The notes under the pieces are model-generated. The model worked only from the letters and a program-made list of their open reading frames with translations, had not been told where the DNA came from and did no database searches. A stretch of DNA of 64,000 nucleotides from Duganella sp. BJB476 (lineage in GTDB: Bacteria; Pseudomonadota; Gammaproteobacteria; Burkholderiales; Burkholderiaceae_D). The DNA lies in assembly GCF_003416895.1 (NCBI RefSeq), contig NZ_QVIO01000014.1, forward strand, positions 34,981 to 98,980, written 5' to 3'. Position 1 is the first letter of the stretch. Each line of letters begins with the position of its first letter. A program made the translations under genes and the position numbers. Positions 36,961-46,640 of the stretch are shown piece by piece.

Positions 36961-37108
36961 CGGGGTGGCGTCCATAAGTTTGTTTTATTGATAATAATGT
37001 AAATACCATTTCAGCCACGTTTTTGCAACAGCCGCCTGGCCGGCTGTTCAGCTGAAAGCGACTTCGTGTAATACTGGCCTGACGTGAGTTCGCTACGGGG
37101 GCAGTGCC

Positions 37109-39160
37109 ATGTCTGCATCTGAAACACGATCCTATGCCGCGGCCGCCAACGAAGCGGCCGAGGCGGAGCAGCTGCTGCAAGCGCTGCGCGCCTGCCTGAT
37201 GGCGCAGGAGATGCCGCACTACGCCCTGACCCTGCAACAACTGGCCGGCCGCCGCCTGAACGGCTCGCAGGCGCTGGAGCTGGCGGCGTTCCAGCTGCTG
37301 GCGCGGGCCGCCGACGCCGCCGTCGCCGCCGACACCCTGCTGCTGCCGGCCAGGAATCTGCAGCTGCAGGCGCAAACCGAACAACATCCGCTGGCCCAGG
37401 CCGCCGCGCTGCGGGCGCTGCACTGGGTGCAGATGCGCCTGCGCCTGCACCACGCCGCGCTCGACAGCCTGGCCAAGGCCGCCGAGCTGTACGCGCGCTG
37501 CGCGCTGCCGCGCCTGGCCACGCAGATGCGGGCCAGCCGCTGCCGCGTGATGCTGGGCGCCGAGATGCACCTGGAGCTGGTGCAGTTCTGCGCCGCCATG
37601 CTGGCCGAGCCGGGCGAGCTGACGCCGGCCATCCACGTCATGCTGCTCGACAGCGCGGCCTCGGGCGCCTACTACCTGGCGCTGGAGGAGCCCGACGACG
37701 CCGCCGCCGCGCCGCTGTGGCGCGACTGCCTGGCGCGGCGCGAGCTGGTGCTGCGCCGCACCCGCGAGTCCGGCCTGGACGCGCAGGAATGCCTGGCGCT
37801 GCTCAACCTGGCCGTGGTCAGCGCCAGTTGCGAGCAGGCCGGCGCCAGCCGCGACTACACGGCCCAGCTGCGCGCCAAGTTCGGCCACGACGGCTACTGG
37901 AGCGCGTGGCTGCGGCTGTGCGCGCTGCTGGCCGACTGCGCCGACGGCGCGCGCGAACGCGCCTGGCCGGCGCTGCTGGCCTACGACGCCGGCCTGGACG
38001 ACGAGACCCCGCAGGGCACGCGCCTGCGCGAGATCACGCTGTGGGCGATCCGCCGCTACGGCCGCCGCTGGGGCCGGCTCGACGCGGCGCTGCAGGCCAG
38101 CATCGCCCAGGTGGGGCTGGAGCGGCGCCACAAGCGCGCGCTGGCGACCTCGCTGGGCGAGACCCTGAGCGCGGTGATGGAGCGGCCGCAGCTGCTGCAC
38201 CAGAATGCCCTGCTGGCGCAGCACGGCACGGTGCTGGAGAACTCGCTGGTGCAGCGCAACCTGGAGCTGGGCGAGGCGCTCGAGACGCTGCGGCGCGAGG
38301 TGGCGGTGCGCCAGGCCGCCGAGGCGGCGCTGCAGGGCGCGCACGACCGGCTGGAGCAGCAGGTGCGCGAGCGCACGGACGAGCTGGGCCACGCGATGCG
38401 GGCCCTGATGCAGCAGGAAAAACAGCTGGGCATGTCGCGCATGGTGGTCGGCATGGCGCACGAGCTCAACACGCCGCTGGGCAACGCGCGGGTGGCGGCC
38501 AGCGCCATCACGGCCCAGGCCGAGGACTTGCGGCGCGGCTTGGACGCCGGCGCGCTGCGCCGCAGCGAGGTGGCCGGCCTGCTGGCCAGCGTCACCCAGG
38601 GCGGCGCACTGGTCGACCGCGCGCTGGCGCAGATCAACCGCCTGGTCGAGCGCTTCAAGGGCTTGTCCGGCCAGCCGACCCAGGAGCCGGCCAGCCGCTT
38701 CGACCTGGCCGAGCGGCTGCGCTTTTGCGCCGGCGCCTGGGCCCACGGCCTGCAGGCGCGCGGCGTCACGCTGACCTTGACGCTGCCGGACCAGCTGTGG
38801 CTGTACGGCTACCCCGGCGCCTGCCAGCAGGTGTTCCAGCACCTGCTGGACAACTGCCTGCTGCACGCCTTCGCCCGCCGCGCCGGCGGCGCCATCGTGG
38901 TCGAGGCGCGCGCCGCCGCCGACGCCATCGTCATCGACTGGAGCGACGACGGCTGCGGCATCGCGCCCGAACACCTGGCGCAGGTGTTCGAACCGTTCTA
39001 CACCACCCAGCTGGGCCTGACCGGCGCCGGGCTCGGCCTGGCCAGCGTGCACAGCATGGTGGTCAGCCTGATGCGCGGCCAGATCACGCTCGACAGCACG
39101 CCGCAGCGCGGCACGCGGGTGTCGCTGCGCCTGCCCTACGGCGACGGGGGCGCGTCTTGA
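37109..39160 (+). CDS. soluble sensor histidine kinase with helical-repeat N-terminus
   Basis: The 683-residue protein has no membrane helix. Residues 1-370 are alpha-helical and alanine/leucine-rich, resembling TPR-type repeats. A coiled coil follows (ALETLRREVAVRQAAEAALQ through EQQVRERTDEL). The kinase core has the H-box VVGMAHELNTPLGNARV (His near 451), the N-box HLLDNCLLHAF, G1 WSDDGCGIAPE, the F-box FEPFYTTQ and G2 GAGLGLASVHSMV. No receiver domain or response regulator gene is adjacent. Its stop overlaps the start of the periplasmic binding protein gene (TGATG), so the two are translationally coupled. Confidence 0.87.
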   Translation: MSASETRSYAAAANEAAEAEQLLQALRACLMAQEMPHYALTLQQLAGRRLNGSQALELAAFQLLARAADAAVAADTLLLPARNLQLQAQTEQHPLAQAAALRALHWVQMRLRLHHAALDSLAKAAELYARCALPRLATQMRASRCRVMLGAEMHLELVQFCAAMLAEPGELTPAIHVMLLDSAASGAYYLALEEPDDAAAAPLWRDCLARRELVLRRTRESGLDAQECLALLNLAVVSASCEQAGASRDYTAQLRAKFGHDGYWSAWLRLCALLADCADGARERAWPALLAYDAGLDDETPQGTRLREITLWAIRRYGRRWGRLDAALQASIAQVGLERRHKRALATSLGETLSAVMERPQLLHQNALLAQHGTVLENSLVQRNLELGEALETLRREVAVRQAAEAALQGAHDRLEQQVRERTDELGHAMRALMQQEKQLGMSRMVVGMAHELNTPLGNARVAASAITAQAEDLRRGLDAGALRRSEVAGLLASVTQGGALVDRALAQINRLVERFKGLSGQPTQEPASRFDLAERLRFCAGAWAHGLQARGVTLTLTLPDQLWLYGYPGACQQVFQHLLDNCLLHAFARRAGGAIVVEARAAADAIVIDWSDDGCGIAPEHLAQVFEPFYTTQLGLTGAGLGLASVHSMVVSLMRGQITLDSTPQRGTRVSLRLPYGDGGAS

Positions 39161-39912
39161 TGCGGGCCAGGGCAGGACGCATGCGGCGCGCCGTGCTGCT
39201 GTGCGCGCTGGCGCTGCTGCCGCTGGCGCGCGCCGAGCCGCCGGAGCCGCTGCGGCTGGTGGCGGCCGACCTGCCGCCGTATGCCATCGCGGCCGGCGGC
39301 GACAGCCCCGGTTCGCTGGTGGAAATCGCCCAGGAGCTGGCGCGCCGCGTCGGCACGCCGGCCACGGTGGAGTTCTACCCGTGGCAGCGGGCGGTGGTGA
39401 TGACCGGCGTGCTGCCGCACATCGCGGTGCTGCCGCTGACCCGCACGCCCGAGCGCGAGCACCAGTTCCGCTGGCTGGTGCGGCTGCGCCAGCAGAACTT
39501 CGTGTTTGTCGCCCGCCACGGCAGCGTCGACCTGCGCGACCCGGCGGCGCTGGCGCGGCGGCCGATCGTGGTGCTGCGCGGCTCGCCGCACAGGCAGATG
39601 CTGCAGTCGCTGAACTTCGGCATGGTGGCCGAATGCGCCAGCGTCAGGGAATGCATGCGCATGGTCAAGAAGGGCGTGGCCGACGCCACCTACGGCGGCG
39701 AGGACATCCACCGCCACGCCGCCAGCCTGGACGGCAACCGCGAGGCCGACTTCGACTTCAGCCCGGTGTTCCGCAGCGGCGACGTCTGGCTGGGCGGCTC
39801 GCTCGACTTCAGCGAGGACGACGCGCGCAAATGGCGCGCCGCGCACGAGGCCATGCGCGCCGACGGCACGCTGGCGCGCATCCAGCGCAAGTACGGGCTG
39901 GCCGGCAACTGA
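39160..39912 (+). CDS. periplasmic substrate-binding protein coupled to the histidine kinase
   Basis: The 250-residue protein has a signal peptide (RRAVLLCALALLPLARAEPP). The family 3 binding-protein pattern follows: LRLVAADLPPYAI, then GSLVEIAQELARRVG, FYPWQRAVVMTGV and KYGLAGN at the end. Its ATG overlaps the stop of the kinase gene. No permease or ATPase is nearby. Such stand-alone proteins can act as ligand-sensing partners, but the kinase has no visible periplasmic part, so how they communicate is unclear. Confidence 0.82.
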   Translation: MRARAGRMRRAVLLCALALLPLARAEPPEPLRLVAADLPPYAIAAGGDSPGSLVEIAQELARRVGTPATVEFYPWQRAVVMTGVLPHIAVLPLTRTPEREHQFRWLVRLRQQNFVFVARHGSVDLRDPAALARRPIVVLRGSPHRQMLQSLNFGMVAECASVRECMRMVKKGVADATYGGEDIHRHAASLDGNREADFDFSPVFRSGDVWLGGSLDFSEDDARKWRAAHEAMRADGTLARIQRKYGLAGN

Positions 39913-39921
39913 GGCGCCGGC

Positions 39922-40512
39922 CTATTTCGGCCTGGCGCGGCGCGCCTGGATTTCCTTGAGCAGCTTGAGCTCCTTGTCGCTGGCCTTGTCCAGCAGCGCC
40001 TCGTGCTTTTTTCCCAGCTCGGCCAGGCCGGCCACCTCGGGCGGCACCGGCGTGTCCGGGTGCACCTGGTAGGCGATCCAGGCCGACAGCAGGCACATCG
40101 CCAGGGTGCCGGCCACGTAGGCGGCCAGCCACAGGCCGGTCTGGCCGCGCGCGCGGTGCAGCGCGCCGCACACCTGCTCGGCCTCGCGGCTGGCGGCCTG
40201 CATCTGGCCTATCATCCCGGCCACGGCGGCGCTGGCCGCCTCGGTGGCGGCGCGCGCCGCTTCGCGCCCGGTGGCCTCCAGCTGGACCGCGGCCTGGGTC
40301 TCGATCCGCACCGCCTCGGCGATGCGGGCGTCGATCTGGTTGAGGCTGATATGCGCCATGCGCACCAGCTTGTCGCAGCCGGCGATTTGCTTGGACAGGG
40401 TTTGCAGGTCGACGTGGAAGCGGTCGACCAGCGCGCCGTGGGCGTCGACCTTGTCGTTGAGCGAGTTGAAGAAATCGCCTTGCGATGTCGCGGGCTGCTC
40501 GTCTTGGTTCAT
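39922..40512 (-). CDS. coiled-coil membrane protein, unknown function
   Basis: The 196-residue protein has a long helical, alanine-rich N-terminal part (residues about 10-120, for example EATGREAARAATEAASAAVA). A single transmembrane helix follows (WLAAYVAGTLAMCLLSAWIAY), then a charged helical tail (LGKKHEALLDKASDKELKLL). It is divergent from the czc operon. I do not recognise a family; the layout recalls membrane-anchored scaffold or chemoreceptor-like coils but lacks their signature motifs. Confidence 0.55.
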   Translation of the reverse strand: MNQDEQPATSQGDFFNSLNDKVDAHGALVDRFHVDLQTLSKQIAGCDKLVRMAHISLNQIDARIAEAVRIETQAAVQLEATGREAARAATEAASAAVAGMIGQMQAASREAEQVCGALHRARGQTGLWLAAYVAGTLAMCLLSAWIAYQVHPDTPVPPEVAGLAELGKKHEALLDKASDKELKLLKEIQARRARPK

Positions 40513-40544
40513 GCGCTGCGCCTATTCGGTGACCGGGAAGCCTT

Positions 40545-40565
40545 ATTGTAAATTCAAGCTACAAT
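40545..40565 (+). promoter_or_regulatory. inverted repeat and -10 element at the czcI promoter
   Basis: ATTGTA-N9-TACAAT is a perfect 6-bp inverted repeat whose right half doubles as a -10 hexamer. A start site about 7 bp downstream would coincide with the GTG of czcI (40572), so the transcript may be leaderless. It may bind a metal-responsive regulator; none is encoded nearby. Confidence 0.45.
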
Positions 40566-40571
40566 AGCGGC

Positions 40572-40916
40572 GTGAAAAAAATTCTGCTGATCCTGCTGCT
40601 GACCATCCTGCCCATCCAGTACGCCTGGTCGATGGCGGCCGTCTATTGCCAGCATGAGCCGGCCAAGGTCGCGCATTTCGGCCACCACGGCCATCAGCAC
40701 CAGGCGCAGTCCGACGACGGCGCCGACCAGGGCAAGCCGGTCAAGGTCCACAGCGACTGCGAGGTGTGCCACCACGCGGTGCAGGCCTCGCTGCCGGGCG
40801 GCGCCGCGCCGGCGCTGGCCGTGGCGCCGGGCGGTCACGCGCCGCCTTTGCCATCCGCATACCTGTCCCATATCTCCGACGGGCCCGCGCGGCCCAATTG
40901 GCTGCTCGTCGCCTAG
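40572..40916 (+). CDS. czcI: CzcI-like small metal-binding periplasmic protein
   Basis: The 114-residue protein starts with GTG and has a signal peptide (KKILLILLLTILPIQYAWS). The mature part is rich in His and Cys (VYCQHEPAKVAHFGHHGHQH, then DCEVCHHAVQ). Such small proteins precede czcCBA in many beta-proteobacteria as CzcI and are thought to modulate induction or buffer metal in the periplasm. The 76-bp gap to czcC and the shared strand support one operon. Confidence 0.82.
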   Translation: MKKILLILLLTILPIQYAWSMAAVYCQHEPAKVAHFGHHGHQHQAQSDDGADQGKPVKVHSDCEVCHHAVQASLPGGAAPALAVAPGGHAPPLPSAYLSHISDGPARPNWLLVA

Positions 40917-40992
40917 CGCGACGAGGCCCTCGCCCCCTTTTTTAGACGCCTGAGTCTCGTCGAATTCCTTTTCCTATCGTCTGGAGAATTCG

Positions 40993-42222
40993 ATGTACAA
41001 GTATCTGTTGCCGCTCGTCGTAGCGGCATGGCCTGCCTATGCGCAGGCCGAAATCGAGCCGTCCGCGCCGCTGACGCTGAAGGCCGCCCTGGCCCTGGCC
41101 GGCGGCGCCAACGCGGAACTGGCCGCCGCCCGCCATGAACTGGGCGCGCTGGACGGCGCCGTGCGCCAGGCCGGCCTGTCGCCCAATCCCACGCTGTCGG
41201 TCGAGCGGCTCGACACCCGCAGGGACACGCGCGAAACCACCGTCCAACTGAGCCAGCCGCTGGAGCTGGGCGGCAAGCGCGCCGCCCGCGTGCAGGCGGC
41301 CGAGCGTGGCCGCGACGGCGCCGCGGCCGAACTGGCGCTGCGCCAGGCCGGGATCCGCGCCGCCGTGATCGACGGCTGGTTCGCCGTGCTGGCCGCGCAG
41401 GAGCATGTGCGGCTGGCGCAGCAGGCGGCCGAGCTGGCGCAGCGCGCGGCCGGCGCCACCGCGCGCCGCGTGGTGGCCGGCAAGGTGTCGCCGGTGGAGG
41501 AGACCCGCGCCCGCGTGGCCGCGTCGTCGGCGCAGCTGGATTTGATCCGCGCCCGCAGCCTGCTGGCCGGCGCGCGCCAGCGGCTGGCGACCCTGTGGGG
41601 CAATCCGGCGCCGCGCTTCGAACGGGTCGACGGCGCCAGCGAGGCGCTGTCGCAACTGCCGGAACTGGCCCCGGCCGAGGCCATGCGCCACCGGCTGCAA
41701 GGCGCGCCGGCGCTGGCGCTGGCCCGCGCGGAGCTGGCGCGGCGCCAGGCGCTGGCGCAGGTCGAGCTCAGCAAGCGCACGCCGGACCTGACCTTCAACG
41801 TCGGCGGCAAGCGCTCGGAGGAACTGGGGCGCACGCAGGCGCTGTTCGGCATCTCGCTGCCGCTGCCGCTGTTCGACCGCAACCAGGGCAGCGTGCTGGA
41901 ATCGGCGCGCCGCGTCGACAAGGCGCGCGACGAGCTGGCCGCCACCGCGCTGCGGCTGGAAGCCGAGCTGGCGCAGGCGCGCGCGGAGTTCGACCTCGCC
42001 CGCCAGCAGGCGCAGGCCCTGCGCGCCGACATCCTGCCCGGCGCGCAAAGCGCCTACGACGCCGCCAGCACCGGCTTCGAATACGGCAAGTTCGGCTTTC
42101 TCGACGTGCTCGACGCCCAGCGCACCTTGCTGCAGGCGCAAACGCTATACCTGAACGCCCTGGCGGACGCGCACCGCGCGCTGGCCGTCATCGGCCGCAT
42201 CCTCGGAGAAGAACATGAATAA
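40993..42222 (+). CDS. czcC: outer-membrane efflux protein of the Czc system (TolC family)
   Basis: The 409-residue protein has a signal peptide (YKYLLPLVVAAWPAYAQA) and two TolC-type repeats rich in long helices. GISLPLPLFDRNQGSVLESA and GFEYGKFGFLDVLDAQRTLL are the conserved turns of the family. It forms the outer-membrane channel for CzcB and CzcA. GGAGAATTCG precedes the ATG. The stop overlaps the czcB start by 8 bp. Confidence 0.93.
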   Translation: MYKYLLPLVVAAWPAYAQAEIEPSAPLTLKAALALAGGANAELAAARHELGALDGAVRQAGLSPNPTLSVERLDTRRDTRETTVQLSQPLELGGKRAARVQAAERGRDGAAAELALRQAGIRAAVIDGWFAVLAAQEHVRLAQQAAELAQRAAGATARRVVAGKVSPVEETRARVAASSAQLDLIRARSLLAGARQRLATLWGNPAPRFERVDGASEALSQLPELAPAEAMRHRLQGAPALALARAELARRQALAQVELSKRTPDLTFNVGGKRSEELGRTQALFGISLPLPLFDRNQGSVLESARRVDKARDELAATALRLEAELAQARAEFDLARQQAQALRADILPGAQSAYDAASTGFEYGKFGFLDVLDAQRTLLQAQTLYLNALADAHRALAVIGRILGEEHE

Positions 42223-43429
42223 AACCCAGAAAATCACCATCGCCGTCATGGCGCTTATCGGCCTGCTGCTGGCGGTCCTGATGCTGATGCCCAGGCGCGG
42301 CGCCGGGCCGGCGACGGCGGCCGCACCGGCGGAGCAGGCCGCGCCGGAGCATGGCGGGCATGCGGACGCGCAGCCGGAAAAAATCGCGCTCGACGATATC
42401 CAGGCCAAGGCCGCCGGCGTGGCGCTGGCCGTGGCGGCGCCGGCCAGGATCAGCGTCGCCATCACGCTGCCGGGCGAGATCCGCTTCAACGAGGACCGCA
42501 CCGCGCACGTCGTGCCCAAGCTGGCCGGCGTGGTCACCAGCGTGCGCGCGGAGCTGGGGCAGAACGTCAAACAGGGACAGGTGCTGGCGGTGATCGCCAG
42601 CAGCGGCCTGTCCGAGCAGCGCAGCGAGCTGCTGTCGGCGCAGCGGCGGCTGGCGCTGGCCGGCACCACCTTCGAACGCGAACGTCGCCTGTGGCAGGAC
42701 AAGATCTCCGCCGAGCAGGACTACCTGCAGGCGCAGCAGGCGCTGAGCGAAGCCGAGATCGCGGTGCGCAACGCGCGCCAGAAACTCAGCGCCATCGGCG
42801 CCGGTGCCGGCACCGGCACGACGGCAGCGGCGGCGGGCGCTGAGCTGAACCGGCTGGAACTGCGGGCGCCGTTCGACGGCGTGGTGATGGAGAAGCACCT
42901 GGCGCTGGGCGAAGCGCTGAAGGAGGATGCCGCCGTGTTCACCATCTCCGACCTGTCCGGCGTGTGGGCGGAAATCGCCGTGCCGCCCAAGGACCTGGCG
43001 CTGGTGCGCGTGGGCGAGACGGTGGTGGTCAAGGCCTCGGCCTTCGACGCCCAGGCCAGCGGCAAGATCACCTACGTCGGCTCGCTGCTGGGCGAGCAGA
43101 CCCGCACCGCCAAGGCCCGCGTGGCGCTGGCCAATCCCGACCGCGCCTGGCGCCCCGGCCTGTTCGTCAGCGTCGACGTGCTGTCGGGCCAGGCCGACGC
43201 CGCCGCCGTCACCGTGCTGGCCGACGCCATCCAGACGGTGGAGGACAAGCCGGTGGTGTTCGTCAAGGTGGCGGGCGGCTTCCGCGCGCAGCCGGTGCTG
43301 CCCGGCCGCAGCGACGGCAAGCGGACCGAGATCCTCAAGGGCCTGGCGGCCGGCGCGCAGTACGCGGCGGCGGGCAGCTTCGTGCTCAAGGCGGAGCTGG
43401 GCAAGGACAGCGCCGAGCATGCGCACTGA
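42215..43429 (+). CDS. czcB: periplasmic adaptor (membrane fusion) protein of the Czc system
   Basis: This 404-residue RND adaptor begins with one membrane anchor (ITIAVMALIGLLLAVLMLM). The barrel-sandwich/lipoyl halves (ITLPGEIRFNEDRTAHVVPK, then NRLELRAPFDGVVMEKHLAL) flank a helical hairpin. A His/acidic segment near residue 50 (PEHGGHADAQPE) could bind metal. The gene overlaps czcC and lies 13 bp before czcA, which fixes its role as the link between the inner-membrane pump and the outer-membrane channel. Confidence 0.93.
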   Translation: MNKTQKITIAVMALIGLLLAVLMLMPRRGAGPATAAAPAEQAAPEHGGHADAQPEKIALDDIQAKAAGVALAVAAPARISVAITLPGEIRFNEDRTAHVVPKLAGVVTSVRAELGQNVKQGQVLAVIASSGLSEQRSELLSAQRRLALAGTTFERERRLWQDKISAEQDYLQAQQALSEAEIAVRNARQKLSAIGAGAGTGTTAAAAGAELNRLELRAPFDGVVMEKHLALGEALKEDAAVFTISDLSGVWAEIAVPPKDLALVRVGETVVVKASAFDAQASGKITYVGSLLGEQTRTAKARVALANPDRAWRPGLFVSVDVLSGQADAAAVTVLADAIQTVEDKPVVFVKVAGGFRAQPVLPGRSDGKRTEILKGLAAGAQYAAAGSFVLKAELGKDSAEHAH

Positions 43430-43442
43430 TACGGGAGACACC

Positions 43443-46400
43443 ATGTTTGAACGCATCATCCAATTCGCCATCGCCCAGCGCTGGCTGGTCCTGCTGGCGG
43501 TGGCCGGCATGGCCGCACTCGGCGTCTACAACTACCAGAAGCTGCCGATCGACGCCGTGCCCGACATCACCAACGTGCAGGTGCAGATCAACACCTCGGC
43601 GCCCGGCTACTCGCCGCTGGAGACCGAGCAGCGCGTCACCTTCCCGATCGAGACCCTGATGTCCGGCCTGCCCAGGCTGGAGCAGACACGTTCGCTGTCG
43701 CGCTACGGGCTGTCGCAGATCACCGTCATCTTCAAGGACGGCACCGACATCTTCTTTGCGCGGCAGATGGTCAGCGAGCGCATACAGGAGGCGCGCGCGC
43801 AGCTGCCGGCCGGCGTCACGCCGGCCATGGGTCCGGTATCGACGGGGCTCGGCGAAATCTACCTGTGGACGGTGGAGACCAGGCCGGGCGCGAAGAAGGC
43901 CGACGGCACGCCCTACACGCCGACCGACCTGCGCGAGATCCAGGACTGGATCATCAAGCCGCAGCTGCGCAACGTGCCCGGCGTGACGGAGATTAATTCC
44001 ATCGGCGGCTACGCCAAGGAATACCAGGTGGCGCCCCATCCGCAGCGGCTGGCCTCCTACGGCCTGACCCTGCAGGACGTGGTGACGGCGCTGGAGCGCA
44101 ACAACGGCAACGCCAGCGCCGGCTACATCGAGCAGCGCGGCGAGCAGCTGCTGGTGCGCGCGCCGGGCCAGGTGCAGTCGCTCGACGACATCCGCAACAT
44201 CATCCTCGGCAACGTGGACGGCGTGCCGGTGCGCGTGCGCGACGTGGCGGAGGTGGACATCGGCCGCGAACTGCGCACCGGCGCCGCCACCGAGAACGGC
44301 CGCGAGGTGGTGCTGGGCACCGTCTTCATGCTGATCGGCCAGAACAGCCGCGCGGTGTCGCAGGCGGTCGACCGCAAGATGGTCGACATCAACCGCAGCC
44401 TGCCGGCCGGGGTGCAGGCGGTCACCGTGTACGACCGCACCACGCTGGTGGACAAGGCGATCAACACCGTGAAGAAAAACCTGCTGGAGGGCGCGGTGCT
44501 GGTGATCGTGGTGCTGTTCCTCTTCCTCGGTAACATCCGCGCGGCGGTGATCACGGCGCTGGTGATCCCGCTGGCGATGCTGTTCACCTTCAGCGGCATG
44601 GTCACCTACCAGGTCAGCGCCAACCTGCTCAGCCTCGGCGCGCTGGACTTCGGCATCATCGTCGACGGCGCGGTGGTCATCGTCGAGAACTGCGTGCGGC
44701 GGCTGGCGCACGCGCAGGCCCGCCACGGCCGCGTGCTGACGCGCGCTGAGCGCTACGCGGAAGTGTTTGCCGCCGCGCGCGAGGCCCGCAGGCCGCTGCT
44801 GTTCGGACAGCTGATCATCATGGTGGTCTACCTGCCGATCTTCGCGCTGACCGGCGTCGAAGGCCGCATGTTCCATCCGATGGCGCTGACGGTGGTGATG
44901 GCGCTGGCGGGCGCGATGCTGTTGTCGATCACCTTCATCCCCGCCGCCGTGGCGCTGTTCATCGGCGACAGCGTGGTCGAGAAGGAGCACCGCCGCATCA
45001 CCGGCTGGTACGCGGCGGTGCTGGAGCGCGTGCTGGCCAACACGCCGGTGGTGCTGGCGTTCGCCGGCATCGCGGTGGCGCTGTCGGTGCTGCTGGCCAC
45101 GCGCCTGGGCAGCGAGTTCGTGCCCAGCCTGAACGAGGGCGACATCGCCATCCAGGCGCTGCGCATCCCCGGCACCAGCCTGACGCAGTCGGTGCAGATG
45201 CAGCAGCAGGTGGAGCTGGCGCTGAAGCGGCAGTTCCCCGAGATCGAGCGCATCTTCGCGCGCACCGGCACGGCGGAAATCGCCTCCGACCCGATGCCGC
45301 CCAACGTCTCGGACGGCTACATCATGCTCAAGCCGGAGTCGCAGTGGCCGGCGCCGAGGAAGTCGCACGCGCAACTGGTGGCGGCGATTCAGCAGGCCGC
45401 CGAGCGTTTGCCGGGCAATGCCTTCGAATTCTCGCAGCCGATCCAGCTGCGCTTCAACGAGCTGATCTCGGGCGTGCGCAGCGATGTCGCGGTCAAGCTG
45501 TTCGGCGACGACATGGCGGTGCTGGGCGAGACCGCCGCGCGCATCGCCGTCACCTTGGGCAAGGTGGACGGCGCGACCGAGGTCAAGATCGAGCAGACCA
45601 GCGGCCTGCCGGTGCTGACGGTGCAGATCGACCGCGGCAAGACCGCGCGCTACGGCCTGAATGTGGGCGACGTGCAGCAGACCATCGCCACCGCCATCGG
45701 CGGCCAGCAGGCCGGCACCATGTTCGAGGGCGACCGCCGCTTCGATATCGTGGTGCGGCTGCCGGACGCGCTGCGCAGCGACCTGGATGTGATGCGGCGC
45801 CTGCCGGTGCCGCTGCCGCGCGCCGGCGGCGCATCGGCAGGCGCTGCTGGTGGCGCTGGCGCGGCCAACTTCATCCCGCTGGGCGAGGTGGCGACCTTCG
45901 CCATCGCGCCGGGGCCGAACCAGATCAGCCGCGAGGACGGCAAGCGCCGCGTGGTCATCAGCGCTAACGTGCGCGGGCGGGATATCGGTTCCTTTGTCGC
46001 GGAGGCTGAAGAGCGCCTGCGGCAGGTGCAGATCCCGGCCGGTTACTGGACCAGCTGGGGCGGACAGTTCGAACAGCTGCAATCGGCGTCGCGGCGCTTG
46101 CAGATCGTGGTGCCGGTGGCGCTGCTGCTGGTGATCGTGCTGCTGTTCGCGATGTTCGGCAATCTGAAGGATGGGCTGCTGGTGTTCAGCGGCATACCGT
46201 TCGCGCTGACCGGCGGCATCGCGGCGCTGGCCTTGCGCGGCATACCGTTGTCGATATCGGCGGCGGTGGGCTTCATCGCGCTGTCGGGCGTGGCGGTGCT
46301 GAATGGGCTGGTGCTGATCTCCTTCATCCGCAGCCTGCGCGAGGAGGGGCGCACGGTGGAGCAGGCGATCCGCGAAGGCTCGCTGGGCCGCCTGCGGCCG

Positions 46401-46595
46401 GTGCTGATGACGGCGCTGGTGGCGTCGCTGGGCTTCATCCCGATGGCGATCGCCACCGGCACCGGCGCCGAAGTCCAGCGCCCGCTGGCGACGGTCGTCA
46501 TCGGCGGCATCCTGTCGTCCACCGCCTTGACGCTGCTGGTGCTGCCGCTGCTGTACCGGCTGGTGTATCGGCGCGAGCAGTCTAAAACGGCTTAA
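43443..46595 (+). CDS. czcA: heavy-metal RND efflux pump, CzcA/CusA family
   Basis: This 1050-residue proton-driven inner-membrane pump begins MFERIIQFAIAQRWLVLLAV. It contains PIDAVPDITNVQVQINT, the heavy-metal-RND signature in the fourth helix (DFGIIVDGAVVIVENCVRR), and the repeat half starting near LQSASRRLQIVVPVALLLV. It exports divalent cations such as Co, Zn or Cd; the exact ion cannot be read with confidence. The ATG at 43443 is chosen although the open frame extends far upstream inside czcB. No czcD or czcRS is in the window. Confidence 0.95.
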   Translation: MFERIIQFAIAQRWLVLLAVAGMAALGVYNYQKLPIDAVPDITNVQVQINTSAPGYSPLETEQRVTFPIETLMSGLPRLEQTRSLSRYGLSQITVIFKDGTDIFFARQMVSERIQEARAQLPAGVTPAMGPVSTGLGEIYLWTVETRPGAKKADGTPYTPTDLREIQDWIIKPQLRNVPGVTEINSIGGYAKEYQVAPHPQRLASYGLTLQDVVTALERNNGNASAGYIEQRGEQLLVRAPGQVQSLDDIRNIILGNVDGVPVRVRDVAEVDIGRELRTGAATENGREVVLGTVFMLIGQNSRAVSQAVDRKMVDINRSLPAGVQAVTVYDRTTLVDKAINTVKKNLLEGAVLVIVVLFLFLGNIRAAVITALVIPLAMLFTFSGMVTYQVSANLLSLGALDFGIIVDGAVVIVENCVRRLAHAQARHGRVLTRAERYAEVFAAAREARRPLLFGQLIIMVVYLPIFALTGVEGRMFHPMALTVVMALAGAMLLSITFIPAAVALFIGDSVVEKEHRRITGWYAAVLERVLANTPVVLAFAGIAVALSVLLATRLGSEFVPSLNEGDIAIQALRIPGTSLTQSVQMQQQVELALKRQFPEIERIFARTGTAEIASDPMPPNVSDGYIMLKPESQWPAPRKSHAQLVAAIQQAAERLPGNAFEFSQPIQLRFNELISGVRSDVAVKLFGDDMAVLGETAARIAVTLGKVDGATEVKIEQTSGLPVLTVQIDRGKTARYGLNVGDVQQTIATAIGGQQAGTMFEGDRRFDIVVRLPDALRSDLDVMRRLPVPLPRAGGASAGAAGGAGAANFIPLGEVATFAIAPGPNQISREDGKRRVVISANVRGRDIGSFVAEAEERLRQVQIPAGYWTSWGGQFEQLQSASRRLQIVVPVALLLVIVLLFAMFGNLKDGLLVFSGIPFALTGGIAALALRGIPLSISAAVGFIALSGVAVLNGLVLISFIRSLREEGRTVEQAIREGSLGRLRPVLMTALVASLGFIPMAIATGTGAEVQRPLATVVIGGILSSTALTLLVLPLLYRLVYRREQSKTA

Positions 46596-46608
46596 GGCTT
46601 GGAAAGTT

Positions 46609-46640
46609 CCGCAGCCGATAACACCCGGCTGCGGGCTTTA
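46609..46640. terminator. hairpin between convergent czcA and protease genes
   Basis: CCGCAGCCG (46609-46617) pairs perfectly with CGGCTGCGG (46626-46634) around an 8-base loop. The following T-run is weak (GCTTTA), so it may act as a bidirectional but inefficient terminator. Confidence 0.6.

Noticed and set aside
42927..43442. Extension of czcA into czcB
   Set aside because: The open frame continues upstream only because of GC-rich composition. The CzcA family starts at the ATG at 43443, 13 bp after czcB.
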